64,000 bases of DNA from Burkholderia anthina. GTDB lineage: Bacteria; Pseudomonadota; Gammaproteobacteria; Burkholderiales; Burkholderiaceae. Each line of letters begins with the position of its first letter. The stretch's first letter is position 1. A program made the position numbers and the translations under genes. A model generated the notes under the pieces. It was not told the origin of the DNA. It was given only the letters and a program-made list of their open reading frames with translations, and did no database searches. The stretch is from the NCBI RefSeq assembly GCF_902498995.1, contig NZ_CABVLY010000003.1, forward strand, positions 367,957 through 431,956, written 5' to 3'. Of this stretch, positions 47,203 to 58,801 are shown piece after piece.

Positions 47203-48078
47203 TTACGACTTCTTCTGCTTGTCCGGATCGATGATGACCGTGCAGGTCGTGCCCGCCGACAGCACCACGTCGGCCGGCACTTCGTCGATCTTGATGCGCA
47301 CCGGCACGCGCTGCGCGAGGCGTACCCAGTTGAAGGTCGGGTTCACGTCGGCGACGAGGTCGCGGCTTTGCGGGTTGTCGCGATCGTAGATGCCGCGCGA
47401 GATGCTCTCGACGTGGCCCTTCATCACGCCGCCGCTCATCAGCCGCATTTCGGCCGGTGCGCCGACCTTCACGCGCGGCAGCTTGGTTTCCTCGAAGTAG
47501 CCGTAGACCCAGAACGAATGGCTGTCGACGATCGCGAGCTTCGCCTGGCCGGCCACCGCGTAGTTGCCCTTGAACGTCTGCAGGTTCGTGATGTAGCCGT
47601 CGACCGGCGCGACCACGCGCGTGCGTTCGAGATTGAGCTTCGCGGCGTCGAGCGCGGCGATGGCCTGCTGGTACTGCGCATCCGCGCTCGATGCGCTGTG
47701 CGCCGCGTTCTCGCGGTTTTCCTTCGACACGACGAGGGCATCGAGGTCCGCGCGGCGGGCCGCGTCGTCGCGGCGCATCTGCAGTTCCGCGCGGCGGGCG
47801 GCAACCGCCGCCTGCGCCTGTTCGACCGCGATCTGGTAGTGCGACGGGTCGATCTGCATGATCAGGTCGCCTTTTTTCACGAGCTGGTTGTCATGCACGG
47901 GCAGGTCGACGATCGCGCCCGACACGTCCGGCGCGACGTTGACGATCTCGGCACGGACGCGCCCGTCGCGCGTCCACGGATCGTCCATGTAGTGCACCCA
48001 CAGCGAGCGCCCGATCAGGATCGCGACGAGAAGGATGACGGCGGTCGCGACGAAGCCGAAGAGTTTTCTGAGAATCAT
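47203..48078 (-). CDS. Membrane fusion protein of an efflux pump (AaeA-like)
   Basis: This 291-residue periplasmic adaptor has one N-terminal membrane anchor (FGFVATAVILLVAILIGRSL) and the HlyD/EmrA pattern: a biotinyl-lipoyl-like segment (VAPDVSGAIVDLPVHDNQLV), a helical hairpin rich in Ala and Arg, and a beta domain (RVVAPVDGYITNL). It resembles AaeA of the p-hydroxybenzoate pump. It is the last gene of the leftward operon and follows the DUF1656 gene by 12 bases. Confidence 0.9.
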   Translation of the reverse strand: MILRKLFGFVATAVILLVAILIGRSLWVHYMDDPWTRDGRVRAEIVNVAPDVSGAIVDLPVHDNQLVKKGDLIMQIDPSHYQIAVEQAQAAVAARRAELQMRRDDAARRADLDALVVSKENRENAAHSASSADAQYQQAIAALDAAKLNLERTRVVAPVDGYITNLQTFKGNYAVAGQAKLAIVDSHSFWVYGYFEETKLPRVKVGAPAEMRLMSGGVMKGHVESISRGIYDRDNPQSRDLVADVNPTFNWVRLAQRVPVRIKIDEVPADVVLSAGTTCTVIIDPDKQKKS

Positions 48079-48090
48079 GGTGGTTCGGAA

Positions 48091-48294
48091 TCAACGGTAA
48101 ACGGCAAGACTCAGTCCGCCGCAAATGCAGACGAGAAGGCACGCGCGAAACAGCGACGGGTGCCAGACGAGACGATAGAGGCCCGTATAGGCGAGCAGGC
48201 GGTCGACGGCCCAGGTCGCGAGCGCGCCCAGGACGAACATCAGCACCACCGTGGGCATGTAGGCATCGAGAATGGCGATTTCACGCGGCATCAT
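48091..48294 (-). CDS. DUF1656 small membrane protein (AaeX-like)
   Basis: The 67-residue protein starts MMPREIAILDAYMPTVVLMF and has two hydrophobic segments. This is the pattern of the DUF1656 proteins, called AaeX in Escherichia coli, that sit between the pump and adaptor genes of such systems. Its role is unclear. The start overlaps the end of the FUSC gene by 4 bases. Confidence 0.85.
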   Translation of the reverse strand: MMPREIAILDAYMPTVVLMFVLGALATWAVDRLLAYTGLYRLVWHPSLFRACLLVCICGGLSLAVYR

Positions 48295-50489
48295 GACGAG
48301 GCTCCTGGTTGGGGACGCACGGGGCGGTTGCGGTTGAGCGGCTCGAGCGGCGATTCCGGATCGAGCAGCGCCGTGCGCACGAAATGCAGATTGCTCAGGA
48401 TGCGCTGCAGCCGGTGGCGCTCCTCGCGCGCCGGCGTGAACGCGTCGAGCGTCTGCCGGGTTGCATCGATCGCGGCATTGACGGCGGCGAGCGTCGCGTC
48501 GAAGCGCTCGGCGTTCGGCTTGCCGAACAGCTCGGACAGCGCGGTGCGCAGCGTCTCGATCGCGCGTCGCCACGGCGTCGCCGGCGCATAGCGCGGGTCG
48601 GACGGCAGCGTCGCCAGTTCGTGACGCAGATCGAGTGCCGCGTTGCCCGTTTCGAGCACCGCGAACATCCAGCGCAGCGCGTCGCGCTGCACGTCGGGCT
48701 GGTCGGCCGACAGCGTGTGCGCCTGATACATCAGGTCGCGCGCGCCGCTCTCGAAGCGCGTACGCAAGCCGGCCAGCCGCACGTGGCAGGCCGCGACCAC
48801 CTGGTGACGCAGGTCGGCGAACAGGCGCTTCTTCAGCCACGGCGCGGTCGGCGGGAACAGCACCGCGAACGCGATCGCCGACACCAGCATCGACAGCACC
48901 AGCGCGAGCGCATCGTTCATGAAGCTCGTCGGATCGTAGTGCGTGATGCTGTCCGGGCCCGCGAGGAAACAGAAGAAGATCAGGTAGCCCATCCCGTAGC
49001 CCGCGAGCTTCGGCTTCAGCGTCATGAAGATGCCGATCGCGAGCAGCGGGGCCAGGGCCACGCACAGCAGCGGGAAGCCGTCGATGTGCGGGTAGATGCC
49101 GAACGTCAGCAGGAAGCCCGTGCAGACGGCCAGCGCCGTGCCCATGCCCATCTGCGCGGACATCGCGGTCGGGCGCGGCGTCGACGACGCGAGCGCGCAG
49201 GTGGCCGCCGCCGTCAGCGTCAGCGTGACGCCGCTCGGCCACGCGGTCTCGATCCAGAACCAGCCGAGCACGAGGATCACGGTCGCGGTGCGAATCGCCG
49301 CGATCACCATCGCCGTCACGTTGGTGCGCGGCTCGTAGCGCTCGATCCAGCGTTCGCGCTCGTGCGTCGCGGTCGACAGCGACGCGTAGGTCGCCGCGTA
49401 TTCGTGCAGGTCGGTGATGAAGCGGTACAGCAGCTCCGACGCCGTGTCGAAATCGAGCAGCGGGAAATCCGGCTGCGTTTCGAGCGTTGCGCGCGTCGCA
49501 CGGATGCGGCGCGGCAGTGCGTCGCGCCAGGCGAGCAGTTGCTCGGCCGCGAGTGCCGCGTCGGCCGACGTACGCACGGGTTCGCCGTGGCGCGTGAGCA
49601 GCGGCGCGATTTCGCGGAAGTACGGCTCGATCGCGTCGATCGCGGCCTGGGCGCCGGCCGCGCGCAACCGGTTCATCAACTGGTGCAGCGCATGGAAGCG
49701 GCTCGATACGCTCATGAACTCGCTGTTCAGCCGCGCGAGGCGGCCGCCGCGCATGCGCGTGTCCGGATCCTCGAACACGGCCATGCTGCGCGCCGCTTCG
49801 AAGCCGACCACGTCCGCGACGAAGCGCGTGTGGATGGATTCGATGTGCGCGCGGTCGAGCTTGCCCGACAGTGCCGCCGCGACGTAGTCGACGAAGCTGA
49901 CGAAGCGCTTGCGCACCGTCGTGCGCATCTGCTCGCCGGTGTACTGCGGAAACACCAGCGCGCTGACCACGCCCGCCGACACGATCCCGACCATGATTTC
50001 GGCGACCCGCGTCATCGCGCTCATGAAGGCGCCGTCCGGATGCTGCGATGCCGGCAGGCCGATCAGCGCGGTCGTGTAGCCCGCGAGCAGGAAGCCGTAG
50101 CTGCGGAAATTGCGGTTGCGCGCGGCGCCGGCCGTGCAGAGTGCGACCCACAGCGCGACCGCGAGCAGGAACAGCTGCGGCTGTTGCGGAAACAGGCCGA
50201 CGAACGTCAGGGTCGCGATGAGCCCGAAGATCGTGCCGGCGACCCGGTAGAAGCTTTTCGCGAGCACGGCGCCGCTTTGCGGCTGCATCACGATGAATAC
50301 CGTGGTCATCGCCGTCTTCGGCGCCGGCAGGTCGAGCCGCATCGACACGCCGATCGAGATGAACGCGGCGAGCAGCGCCTTGAACAGATAGAGCCACGCG
50401 GCGCCGTCGGTGCGGGCCCAGTCGTCGAACGCGGCGTACCAGGCCGCGAGGCCGCCGGCGTGCGTGGAAGCGGGGGAGGAGGCTGACAT
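48291..50489 (-). CDS. FUSC-family aromatic acid exporter pump (AaeB-like)
   Basis: This 732-residue inner-membrane pump has the FUSC layout: two blocks of about five or six hydrophobic segments, each followed by a soluble region. The first block starts LYLFKALLAAFISIGVSMRLDLP, with TVFIVMQPQSGAVLAKSFYR after it. The nearest well-known relative is AaeB, which exports p-hydroxybenzoate. It lies 15 bases after the outer-membrane factor gene, and all four genes form one operon. Confidence 0.9.
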   Translation of the reverse strand: MSASSPASTHAGGLAAWYAAFDDWARTDGAAWLYLFKALLAAFISIGVSMRLDLPAPKTAMTTVFIVMQPQSGAVLAKSFYRVAGTIFGLIATLTFVGLFPQQPQLFLLAVALWVALCTAGAARNRNFRSYGFLLAGYTTALIGLPASQHPDGAFMSAMTRVAEIMVGIVSAGVVSALVFPQYTGEQMRTTVRKRFVSFVDYVAAALSGKLDRAHIESIHTRFVADVVGFEAARSMAVFEDPDTRMRGGRLARLNSEFMSVSSRFHALHQLMNRLRAAGAQAAIDAIEPYFREIAPLLTRHGEPVRTSADAALAAEQLLAWRDALPRRIRATRATLETQPDFPLLDFDTASELLYRFITDLHEYAATYASLSTATHERERWIERYEPRTNVTAMVIAAIRTATVILVLGWFWIETAWPSGVTLTLTAAATCALASSTPRPTAMSAQMGMGTALAVCTGFLLTFGIYPHIDGFPLLCVALAPLLAIGIFMTLKPKLAGYGMGYLIFFCFLAGPDSITHYDPTSFMNDALALVLSMLVSAIAFAVLFPPTAPWLKKRLFADLRHQVVAACHVRLAGLRTRFESGARDLMYQAHTLSADQPDVQRDALRWMFAVLETGNAALDLRHELATLPSDPRYAPATPWRRAIETLRTALSELFGKPNAERFDATLAAVNAAIDATRQTLDAFTPAREERHRLQRILSNLHFVRTALLDPESPLEPLNRNRPVRPQPGASS

Positions 50490-50504
50490 GGCGGTCGCTC
50501 CGGG

Positions 50505-52088
50505 TTACCGTGCGGCCGGCGTGTCGGACGCACCGGCCGTCGCCACCTGTGCGGGCCGGGCGACGGCCGCGACGGGCTTGGCCCCCGACGCGGCGGCCGG
50601 CGCCGCGGCGGATGCGTCGTGCGGCGGACGGCCGCCTCGCACGTCGGTGTCCGTTTCGACACCGCCGCCGAGCGCGGCCATCAGCTGCGCGTGCGCGGCG
50701 AGGCGTTCCGCATCGATGCGGGCGGCCGTCTCCTGCGCGCGCAGCAGTTGCTGTTGCGCGATCAGCACGTTCACGTAATCGGTCAGGCCACGGCGGAAGC
50801 CTTCGCGCGACAGCTGGTAGCTGCGATCGTTGGCGGCGACCGAGCGCGCGGCGTCTTTCTTCTGCGTATCGAGCGAACGGATCCGCACGACCTGGTCGGC
50901 GATGTCCTTGAGCGCGCCGACGACCGTCTGGTTGTAGCGCTCGACCGCCTGGTCGTAGCCGGCGTCGGCCGCGCCGAGTTGCGCACGCAGGCGACCGCCG
51001 TCGAAGATGGGCAGCGACAGCGCCGGGCCGGCCGTCCAGCCGCCGTTCATCGCGCGCAGGAAGTCGGTGAACGGCGCGGTCACGCCGAAGCCGCCAACCG
51101 TCGCGAGCAGGTCGATGTTCGGGTAGAACGCGGCTTTCGCGACGTCGATGCCGCGTGCCTGCGCGTCGACCGTCCAGCGGGCCGCGACCACGTCGGGGCG
51201 GCGGCCGAGCAGGTCGGCCGGCATCGCGGACGGCAGGCCGGCCGGCGCGTCGAGCGACAGGCTCGGCCGCTTGATCGTGTCGCCGGCGCCCGGGCCCTTG
51301 CCCGCGAGCGCGGCGAGCTGGTGGCGGGCGAGCTGGATCGCTTCTTCATAGCTGTCGATCTGGCGTTCGTAGTCGGGCAGCGTCGATTCCGCCTGGCTGA
51401 CTTCGAGCTGCGTGCCGAGTCCAGCCTGCAGGCGCTTGCGCGCGAGATCGGCCAGCGCGTGCTGGCGTTCGTACGTTTCGTGGGCGAGGTCGAGCAGCGC
51501 GTAGTTCATCGACATGCCGACATACGCGCGCACGACGTTGACCTCGAGTTCGAGCTTCGCGGCCCGTGCGTCGGCGGCGCTCGCGTGCGCGGTGTCGAGC
51601 GCGCGCTCGGTCGCGTTCTTGTCCTTGCCCCACAGGTCGAGGTGGTACGACAGGCCGAGCGAGCCGGTGTTGTTCCAGGTATCGGTGTCGGCGAGCGGGC
51701 CGGGGCCGTAGTAGACGTTGTCGGGCCAGTGCTGGCGCATCAGCGACAGGTTGCCGTTGATTTGCGGCAGTTCGGCCGAACGTGCCACGCGTGCCATCGC
51801 CTGCGCCTCGCGCACGCGGGCCTCGGCGGCCGCGAGCGTCGGGTTGCCGGCCTGCGCGGCGGCGATCCACGTGTCGAGCTGCTGATCGTTGTACGCGCGC
51901 CACCAGTCCGACGCGGGCCAGCCGGCATCGCGGTTGGCTGCACGGATCGCAGCGCCGGCGTCGAGCGCGTTCGCTTCGACACGCGTGGACTGCGGTTTGT
52001 TGTCGCCCATGCTCGCGCATCCGGCCATTATTAATGAGACTGCAAGAACCGCCAGTGCCAGCGTCCCTTTTGTTGCCGGAAACTGCAC
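50505..52088 (-). CDS. NodT-family outer-membrane efflux lipoprotein
   Basis: The 527-residue protein is an outer-membrane channel of the NodT/TolC type, with a lipoprotein signal (LAVSLIMAGC, Cys24) and two OEP repeats (for example PASDWWRAYNDQQLDTWIAAAQAGNP and LLGRRPDVVAARWTVDAQA regions). I chose a GTG start at 52088 because GGGAGAAAATC precedes it; the upstream in-frame TTG at 52169 has no such support. The C-terminus is an Ala/Pro-rich tail. It is the first gene of the efflux operon, divergent from a LysR gene. Confidence 0.9.
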   Translation of the reverse strand: MQFPATKGTLALAVLAVSLIMAGCASMGDNKPQSTRVEANALDAGAAIRAANRDAGWPASDWWRAYNDQQLDTWIAAAQAGNPTLAAAEARVREAQAMARVARSAELPQINGNLSLMRQHWPDNVYYGPGPLADTDTWNNTGSLGLSYHLDLWGKDKNATERALDTAHASAADARAAKLELEVNVVRAYVGMSMNYALLDLAHETYERQHALADLARKRLQAGLGTQLEVSQAESTLPDYERQIDSYEEAIQLARHQLAALAGKGPGAGDTIKRPSLSLDAPAGLPSAMPADLLGRRPDVVAARWTVDAQARGIDVAKAAFYPNIDLLATVGGFGVTAPFTDFLRAMNGGWTAGPALSLPIFDGGRLRAQLGAADAGYDQAVERYNQTVVGALKDIADQVVRIRSLDTQKKDAARSVAANDRSYQLSREGFRRGLTDYVNVLIAQQQLLRAQETAARIDAERLAAHAQLMAALGGGVETDTDVRGGRPPHDASAAAPAAASGAKPVAAVARPAQVATAGASDTPAAR

Positions 52089-52134
52089 GATTTTCTCCCT
52101 TTCGGATATAGATGAGTCGGATGCGATTATATTT

Positions 52135-52195
52135 TTCAGTGATTCCTGAATAAATGGACAACGGTGCAAGTCATTTTTACGAATCCTGAGATAAT
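52135..52195. promoter_or_regulatory. Candidate LysR binding region between efflux operon and regulator
   Basis: The AT-rich gap between the divergent genes holds an inverted repeat TTCAG-N6-CTGAA (52135-52150). It also holds two similar 15-base blocks in direct order, GATTCCTGAATAAAT (52141) and GAATCCTGAGATAAT (52181), 40 bp apart. Spaced repeats of this kind suit a LysR tetramer. The promoters themselves are not clear. Confidence 0.45.
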
Positions 52196-52245
52196 ATTGG
52201 TTGGCCTGTGTGCAACAATCCCTCCGGATTCAAACGGGTAATGGG

Positions 52246-53187
52246 ATGGATACGTTACAAAACATGCGGGTATTCGTCCGCGTGGTCGACGCGGGAAGCT
52301 TCACCGCGGCGGCCCAGCAGATGAATTCGACCACCGCCTACGCATCGCGCGCCGTGTCGGACCTCGAAGCGCACCTGCGCACGCGTCTGCTCAACCGGAC
52401 GACACGCCGGATCGCACTGACCGAAGCGGGCGAGCGCTATCTGCAGCGCTGCGAGCAGATCCTCGCGTACGTCGACCAGGCCGAAGCCGAAGCGGGCGAC
52501 GCGCACGCGCGTCCGTCGGGCAAGCTGAAGGTCCACTGCTTCACGAGCCTGGGGCAGCACTATCTGGTGCCGGCCATCGCGCGCTACCGGCAGCGCTACC
52601 CCGAGGTGCACGTCGAACTGACGCTCGCGCAGCGGATGCCGGATCTCCTCGACGAGGGCTACGACGTCGCGATCGTCGTCGGCCGCGACCTGCCCGATTC
52701 GGGGCTCGTGTCGCAGCGGCTCGGCGAGAGCTACAGCGTCGTGTGCGCGTCGCCCGGCTACGTCGACGCCCACGGCGCGCCGCACACGCCGGCCGATCTC
52801 GAACAGCACGTGTGTCTCGGGATGGTCGCGCCGGGCTTTCACTTCGACGAGTGGTCGCTGTCCGGGCCGCGCGGCGACGAGGTGATTCCGATCACGGCGC
52901 CGCCGTTCCGCGTCAACGTCGCCGAGGCGCTCGCGGTGGCCGTGCGCGAAGGGATGGGGATCGGCGGGCTGCCGCTCTATTCGGCGATCGGCGGGCTGCG
53001 CAGCGGGCAGATCGTGCGCGTGATGCCGGAATACCGGTCGCACGTGATGAATATCTACGCGCTGTATCCGTCGCGCCAGTACCTCGACGCGAAAATTCGC
53101 ACCTGGGTCGATTTCCTGCGCGACGAACTGCCGGCGACGCTGGAAGCCGACGAAGCCGCGCTCGCGCAGTTCACGGCTGCGACATGA
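52246..53187 (+). CDS. LysR-family regulator, probable efflux regulator (AaeR-like)
   Basis: This 313-residue LysR protein has the helix-turn-helix in residues 1-60 (FVRVVDAGSFTAAAQQM, YASRAVSDLEAHLRTRLL) and a substrate-binding domain from about 90. It is divergent from the AaeXAB-like operon, the same arrangement as aaeR and aaeXAB in Escherichia coli, where aromatic acids induce the pump. The ATG at 52246 is chosen over an upstream TTG because it gives a standard LysR start. Confidence 0.88.
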   Translation: MDTLQNMRVFVRVVDAGSFTAAAQQMNSTTAYASRAVSDLEAHLRTRLLNRTTRRIALTEAGERYLQRCEQILAYVDQAEAEAGDAHARPSGKLKVHCFTSLGQHYLVPAIARYRQRYPEVHVELTLAQRMPDLLDEGYDVAIVVGRDLPDSGLVSQRLGESYSVVCASPGYVDAHGAPHTPADLEQHVCLGMVAPGFHFDEWSLSGPRGDEVIPITAPPFRVNVAEALAVAVREGMGIGGLPLYSAIGGLRSGQIVRVMPEYRSHVMNIYALYPSRQYLDAKIRTWVDFLRDELPATLEADEAALAQFTAAT

Positions 53188-53308
53188 CAGCGCGCTCGCG
53201 CGCAATCTGACGGGATTTGTCGTTCGCGCAACATTTTTTTACCAACGGGCCGCTGACAGTTTGGTACTGTTTCAATTATCGAGATATGTCCTGCCCCCGG
53301 AGTCGTTA

Positions 53309-53467
53309 ATGGATACGCAACTGATGATCGGCCTTGGAGTTCTGCTTGGTGCGGCTGCCGCCGCCGCGGCGACGCGCGATCTGCTGCGCGCGATGAAGGC
53401 ACGGATGAAGCCGGTGCCGGTGCGGGTGCGCGCGTCGTCGGACGCATCGCGCCGCGCCGATCGCTGA
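53309..53467 (+). CDS. Small membrane-anchored hypothetical protein, 52 residues
   Basis: The short protein begins MDTQLMIGLGVLLGAAAAAAA, a single hydrophobic segment, followed by a basic tail rich in Arg and Lys. CCGGAGTCGTTA before the ATG is a good ribosome-binding site, and GC-rich codon use fits the neighbours. I do not recognise a family. It lies alone between the LysR gene and the metallophosphoesterase gene. Confidence 0.55.
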   Translation: MDTQLMIGLGVLLGAAAAAAATRDLLRAMKARMKPVPVRVRASSDASRRADR

Positions 53468-53519
53468 TCCGGTTCGGGTGGAGAGAGGGGCCGCATCGCG
53501 CGGCCGCGCGGGCCGGCCC

Positions 53520-54353
53520 TCAGCCGAGCTCGACTACTCTGTCCCACGCGAACGCGGGATTTTCCAGTTCGCCGGTGCGCCGGTGGACATAGCCGCGCGG
53601 GTTGCATACCACGTGCGTGCCGCTGTCGGTCACGTAATCGAATGAAGTATGCGTGTGGCCGTGGATCCACAGGTCCACGGGCGGCCGCACGAGTTCCGCC
53701 ATGTCCGTGACGAATCCCGCCGACGCGAGGTCTTCCGCATAGCGCTCCGCCAGCGAGCGCAGATGCGGCGCGTGATGGGTGACGACGATCGTCTTGCCCG
53801 CGAACGGCGTCGCGAGCCGCGCTTCCAGCCACGCTCGGCTTTGCCGGTGCAGTGCGATCGCGTCGGCCGGCGTGAAATCCCGCTCGGGTTCGCCTCCCGC
53901 ATGCAGCGCCGCATTGTGCGGCCAGGTCACCTGGATCAATCCCTTGAAATCGAGCATCACGCGCTCGCCGGCCTCGATCGAGCGCGCGATGCTCGCGGCG
54001 TCGGCGCCGAACAGCGAGAAATCGGTCCACAGCGTCGTGCCGAGCACGCGAAAGCGCTCCTGCGGATCGACGTACACGCCGTTGTTCAGATAATGCACGT
54101 GGTCGATCGTGTGCGCGGCGTCGCGCATCGCCGTTTCGAGCGCGCCGAATTCCCCGTCGTAGTACTCGTGGTTGCCCGGCACGTACACCACCGGCACGCC
54201 GGGATCGAACGTCTCGGCGGCCCAGCGCAGGCCTTCCGCGTGATTGTGGATGTCGCCGGCCAGCACGACGAGATCCGCGTCGGCATGCGCGATCGTATCG
54301 GGCTGGTTGCTTTCGAGATGCAGGTCGGACAGGACGCGGATTTTCACGGGCAT
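53520..54353 (-). CDS. Calcineurin-like metallophosphoesterase
   Basis: The 277-residue protein has the full metallophosphoesterase motif set: LSDLHLESN (Asp and His), LAGDIHNH, PGNHEYYDG, VTHHAP and HGHTHTSFDY. It hydrolyses a phosphoester with a two-metal centre, but the substrate is unknown. It is a predicted cytoplasmic protein. The gene ends near the small-protein gene and begins 19 bases after the FAD oxidase gene on the same strand. Confidence 0.88.
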   Translation of the reverse strand: MPVKIRVLSDLHLESNQPDTIAHADADLVVLAGDIHNHAEGLRWAAETFDPGVPVVYVPGNHEYYDGEFGALETAMRDAAHTIDHVHYLNNGVYVDPQERFRVLGTTLWTDFSLFGADAASIARSIEAGERVMLDFKGLIQVTWPHNAALHAGGEPERDFTPADAIALHRQSRAWLEARLATPFAGKTIVVTHHAPHLRSLAERYAEDLASAGFVTDMAELVRPPVDLWIHGHTHTSFDYVTDSGTHVVCNPRGYVHRRTGELENPAFAWDRVVELG

Positions 54354-54372
54354 CGCTCCGGGGTGAGGGGCT

Positions 54373-55794
<1,422 letters not shown>

Positions 55795-55814
55795 CACGGT
55801 CGGTCGCGTAAGGG

Positions 55815-56950
<1,136 letters not shown>

Positions 56951-56968
56951 TCAAGAAGGAGAAGCCGT

Positions 56969-58309
56969 TTGCCGAAGTTGAGCGTCGATCTCGACACCAT
57001 CAAGCGCCTCGCGCAGTTCGCGGCCCGGCGCAGCGCCGAGGATCGCATCCCGCAAGTGGCGGGCAGCCTCACGTTCACGACGATGCTGGCCCTCGTGCCG
57101 CTCGTGACGGTCGCGTTTGCGTTGTTCACCGCATTCCCGATGTTCGCGTCGTTCCAGATCTCGCTGCAGGGGTTCCTCGCGGATCACCTGATGCCCGCGC
57201 AGTTCAACGTCCAGATCTTCAAGTACCTGAACCAGTTCGCGTCGAAGGCCAAGGGGCTGACGACGGCCGGCCTGATCGTGCTCGTCGTCACGTCGGTGAT
57301 GACGATGATGACGATCGAATCCGCGTTCAACCTGATCTGGCGCGTGCGCAAGCCGCGGCCGTTCGCGCAGCGCGTGCTCGCGTACTGGGCGCTGATCACG
57401 CTCGGCCCGCTGCTGTTCGGCGTGAGCCTGTCGATCTCGTCGTACCTGTTTACGCAGTCGCTGGCGTTCACCGGCGCCGCGTCGTCGACGACGCTCGTCG
57501 AGTGGCTGCTCACGCTCGCATCGCTGCCGCTGACCGTGCTCGCGTTCACGCTGCTCTACGTGTACCTGCCGAACTGCACGGTCGCATGGCGCGACGCGGT
57601 GATCGGCGGGCTGTTCGCGGCCATCGCGTTCGAGCTCGCGAAGCGCGGTTTCGGCTATTACGTGCGGCGCATTCCGACCTACACGGCCGTCTACGGCGCG
57701 TTCGCGGCGCTGCCGGTGTTTCTGCTGTGGGTGTACCTGAGCTGGTTCATCGCGCTGCTCGGCGCGATGGTCGCATCCGCGCTGCCCGCGATCCGGGTCG
57801 GCCAGTTCCATCGCATCCACTATCCGGGCAGCGACCTGCTCGACGCGCTCGAATTGCTCGCGCGGCTGGCCGAGGCGCGCGCGGTCGGCAAGGCCGGCTA
57901 TACGGCGATACGGCTCGCGACCATGTTGCGCTGCGACATGGAAACCGCGCAGCGGCTGTTGCTGACGATGGAGGAGCGGGAATGGATCGCGCGGCTGGAC
58001 GGCGGCGAGCTCGCGCCGCGCTACATCCTGCTGGCGAACCCGGAGCACCTGACCCTGGCGCAGCTGTTCGACGTGCTGGTGATCGACCGTACCGAGCTGA
58101 CCTACCAGCTGCAGCGGCGCCGCAGCCACGTCGACGGCGCGGCGCTGCTCGAGGTGCTGTCGAACGACCGGTTCGACGTGTCGCTCGCGTCGCTGATCGC
58201 CGCGCACCGGCTGGCAGGGGTGCTGCCGGAGGCGTCCGCGCCGGGGCCGGCGGCCGACGGGGCGCCCGACGCGCCCGACACCCGCGCGCGGCCGCCGAAA
58301 ACGGCGTGA
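56969..58309 (+). CDS. YihY/BrkB (UPF0761) family inner-membrane protein
   Basis: This 446-residue protein has a YihY/BrkB membrane domain of six segments in residues 1-285 (VAGSLTFTTMLALVPLVTVA; FNLIWRVRKPRPFAQRVLAYW; YGAFAALPVFLLWVYLSWFI). A soluble winged-helix-like tail follows, as in UPF0761 proteins. It starts with TTG, directly after AAGGAGAAGCCG. These proteins were once called ribonuclease BN, a name now considered wrong; the function is unknown. Confidence 0.87.
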   Translation: MPKLSVDLDTIKRLAQFAARRSAEDRIPQVAGSLTFTTMLALVPLVTVAFALFTAFPMFASFQISLQGFLADHLMPAQFNVQIFKYLNQFASKAKGLTTAGLIVLVVTSVMTMMTIESAFNLIWRVRKPRPFAQRVLAYWALITLGPLLFGVSLSISSYLFTQSLAFTGAASSTTLVEWLLTLASLPLTVLAFTLLYVYLPNCTVAWRDAVIGGLFAAIAFELAKRGFGYYVRRIPTYTAVYGAFAALPVFLLWVYLSWFIALLGAMVASALPAIRVGQFHRIHYPGSDLLDALELLARLAEARAVGKAGYTAIRLATMLRCDMETAQRLLLTMEEREWIARLDGGELAPRYILLANPEHLTLAQLFDVLVIDRTELTYQLQRRRSHVDGAALLEVLSNDRFDVSLASLIAAHRLAGVLPEASAPGPAADGAPDAPDTRARPPKTA

Positions 58310-58327
58310 CGCGGTGCCGGGCGGGCG

Positions 58328-58645
58328 TTACAGCGGAATCTTGCCGGTGCAGATGTCCTTGAACATCACCCAGTCGCCCATCAGGCTGTAGACCGGATGC
58401 CGGAACGTGGCGGGGCGGTTCTTCTCGAAGAAGAAGTGCCCGACCCACGCGAAGCCGTAGCCGCACACGACGGCCGCCGGCAGCCACGGCCAGTAGCCTG
58501 TCGCGATCGCCATCGCGACGCAGCCGATCACGCCGAGCGAACCGATGAAGTGCAGCCGCCGCGACGTCAGGTTCTGGTGTTCGTTCAGGTAGTAGGGGTA
58601 GAAATCAGCGAAGCTGGCGAAATGCTCCGAATGCGTGTGCGCCAT
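58328..58645 (-). CDS. Mpo1-like (DUF962) membrane protein
   Basis: The 105-residue protein has two close hydrophobic segments and the DUF962/Mpo1 pattern: SRRLHFIGSLG near the start and WVGHFFFEKNRPATFRHPVYSL near the end, whose His residues would bind iron. The yeast relative Mpo1 oxidises 2-hydroxy fatty acids. The substrate here is not known. It is convergent with the YihY-like gene. Confidence 0.85.
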   Translation of the reverse strand: MAHTHSEHFASFADFYPYYLNEHQNLTSRRLHFIGSLGVIGCVAMAIATGYWPWLPAAVVCGYGFAWVGHFFFEKNRPATFRHPVYSLMGDWVMFKDICTGKIPL

Positions 58646-58801
58646 GGCCGTCTCCTCGGGCCGCCGTCCATGGCTCATTGTGCGGCGGGCGGCCCGCATC
58701 CGCAAGCGAGGCGGTCGCGGCGCGCCGGCCTGCGCTTTCCTTTTGACAGGCTTTCCGATAGGATCGAAAGCGGATTTGCATTCAAGCATGAGGGGACTAC
58801 G

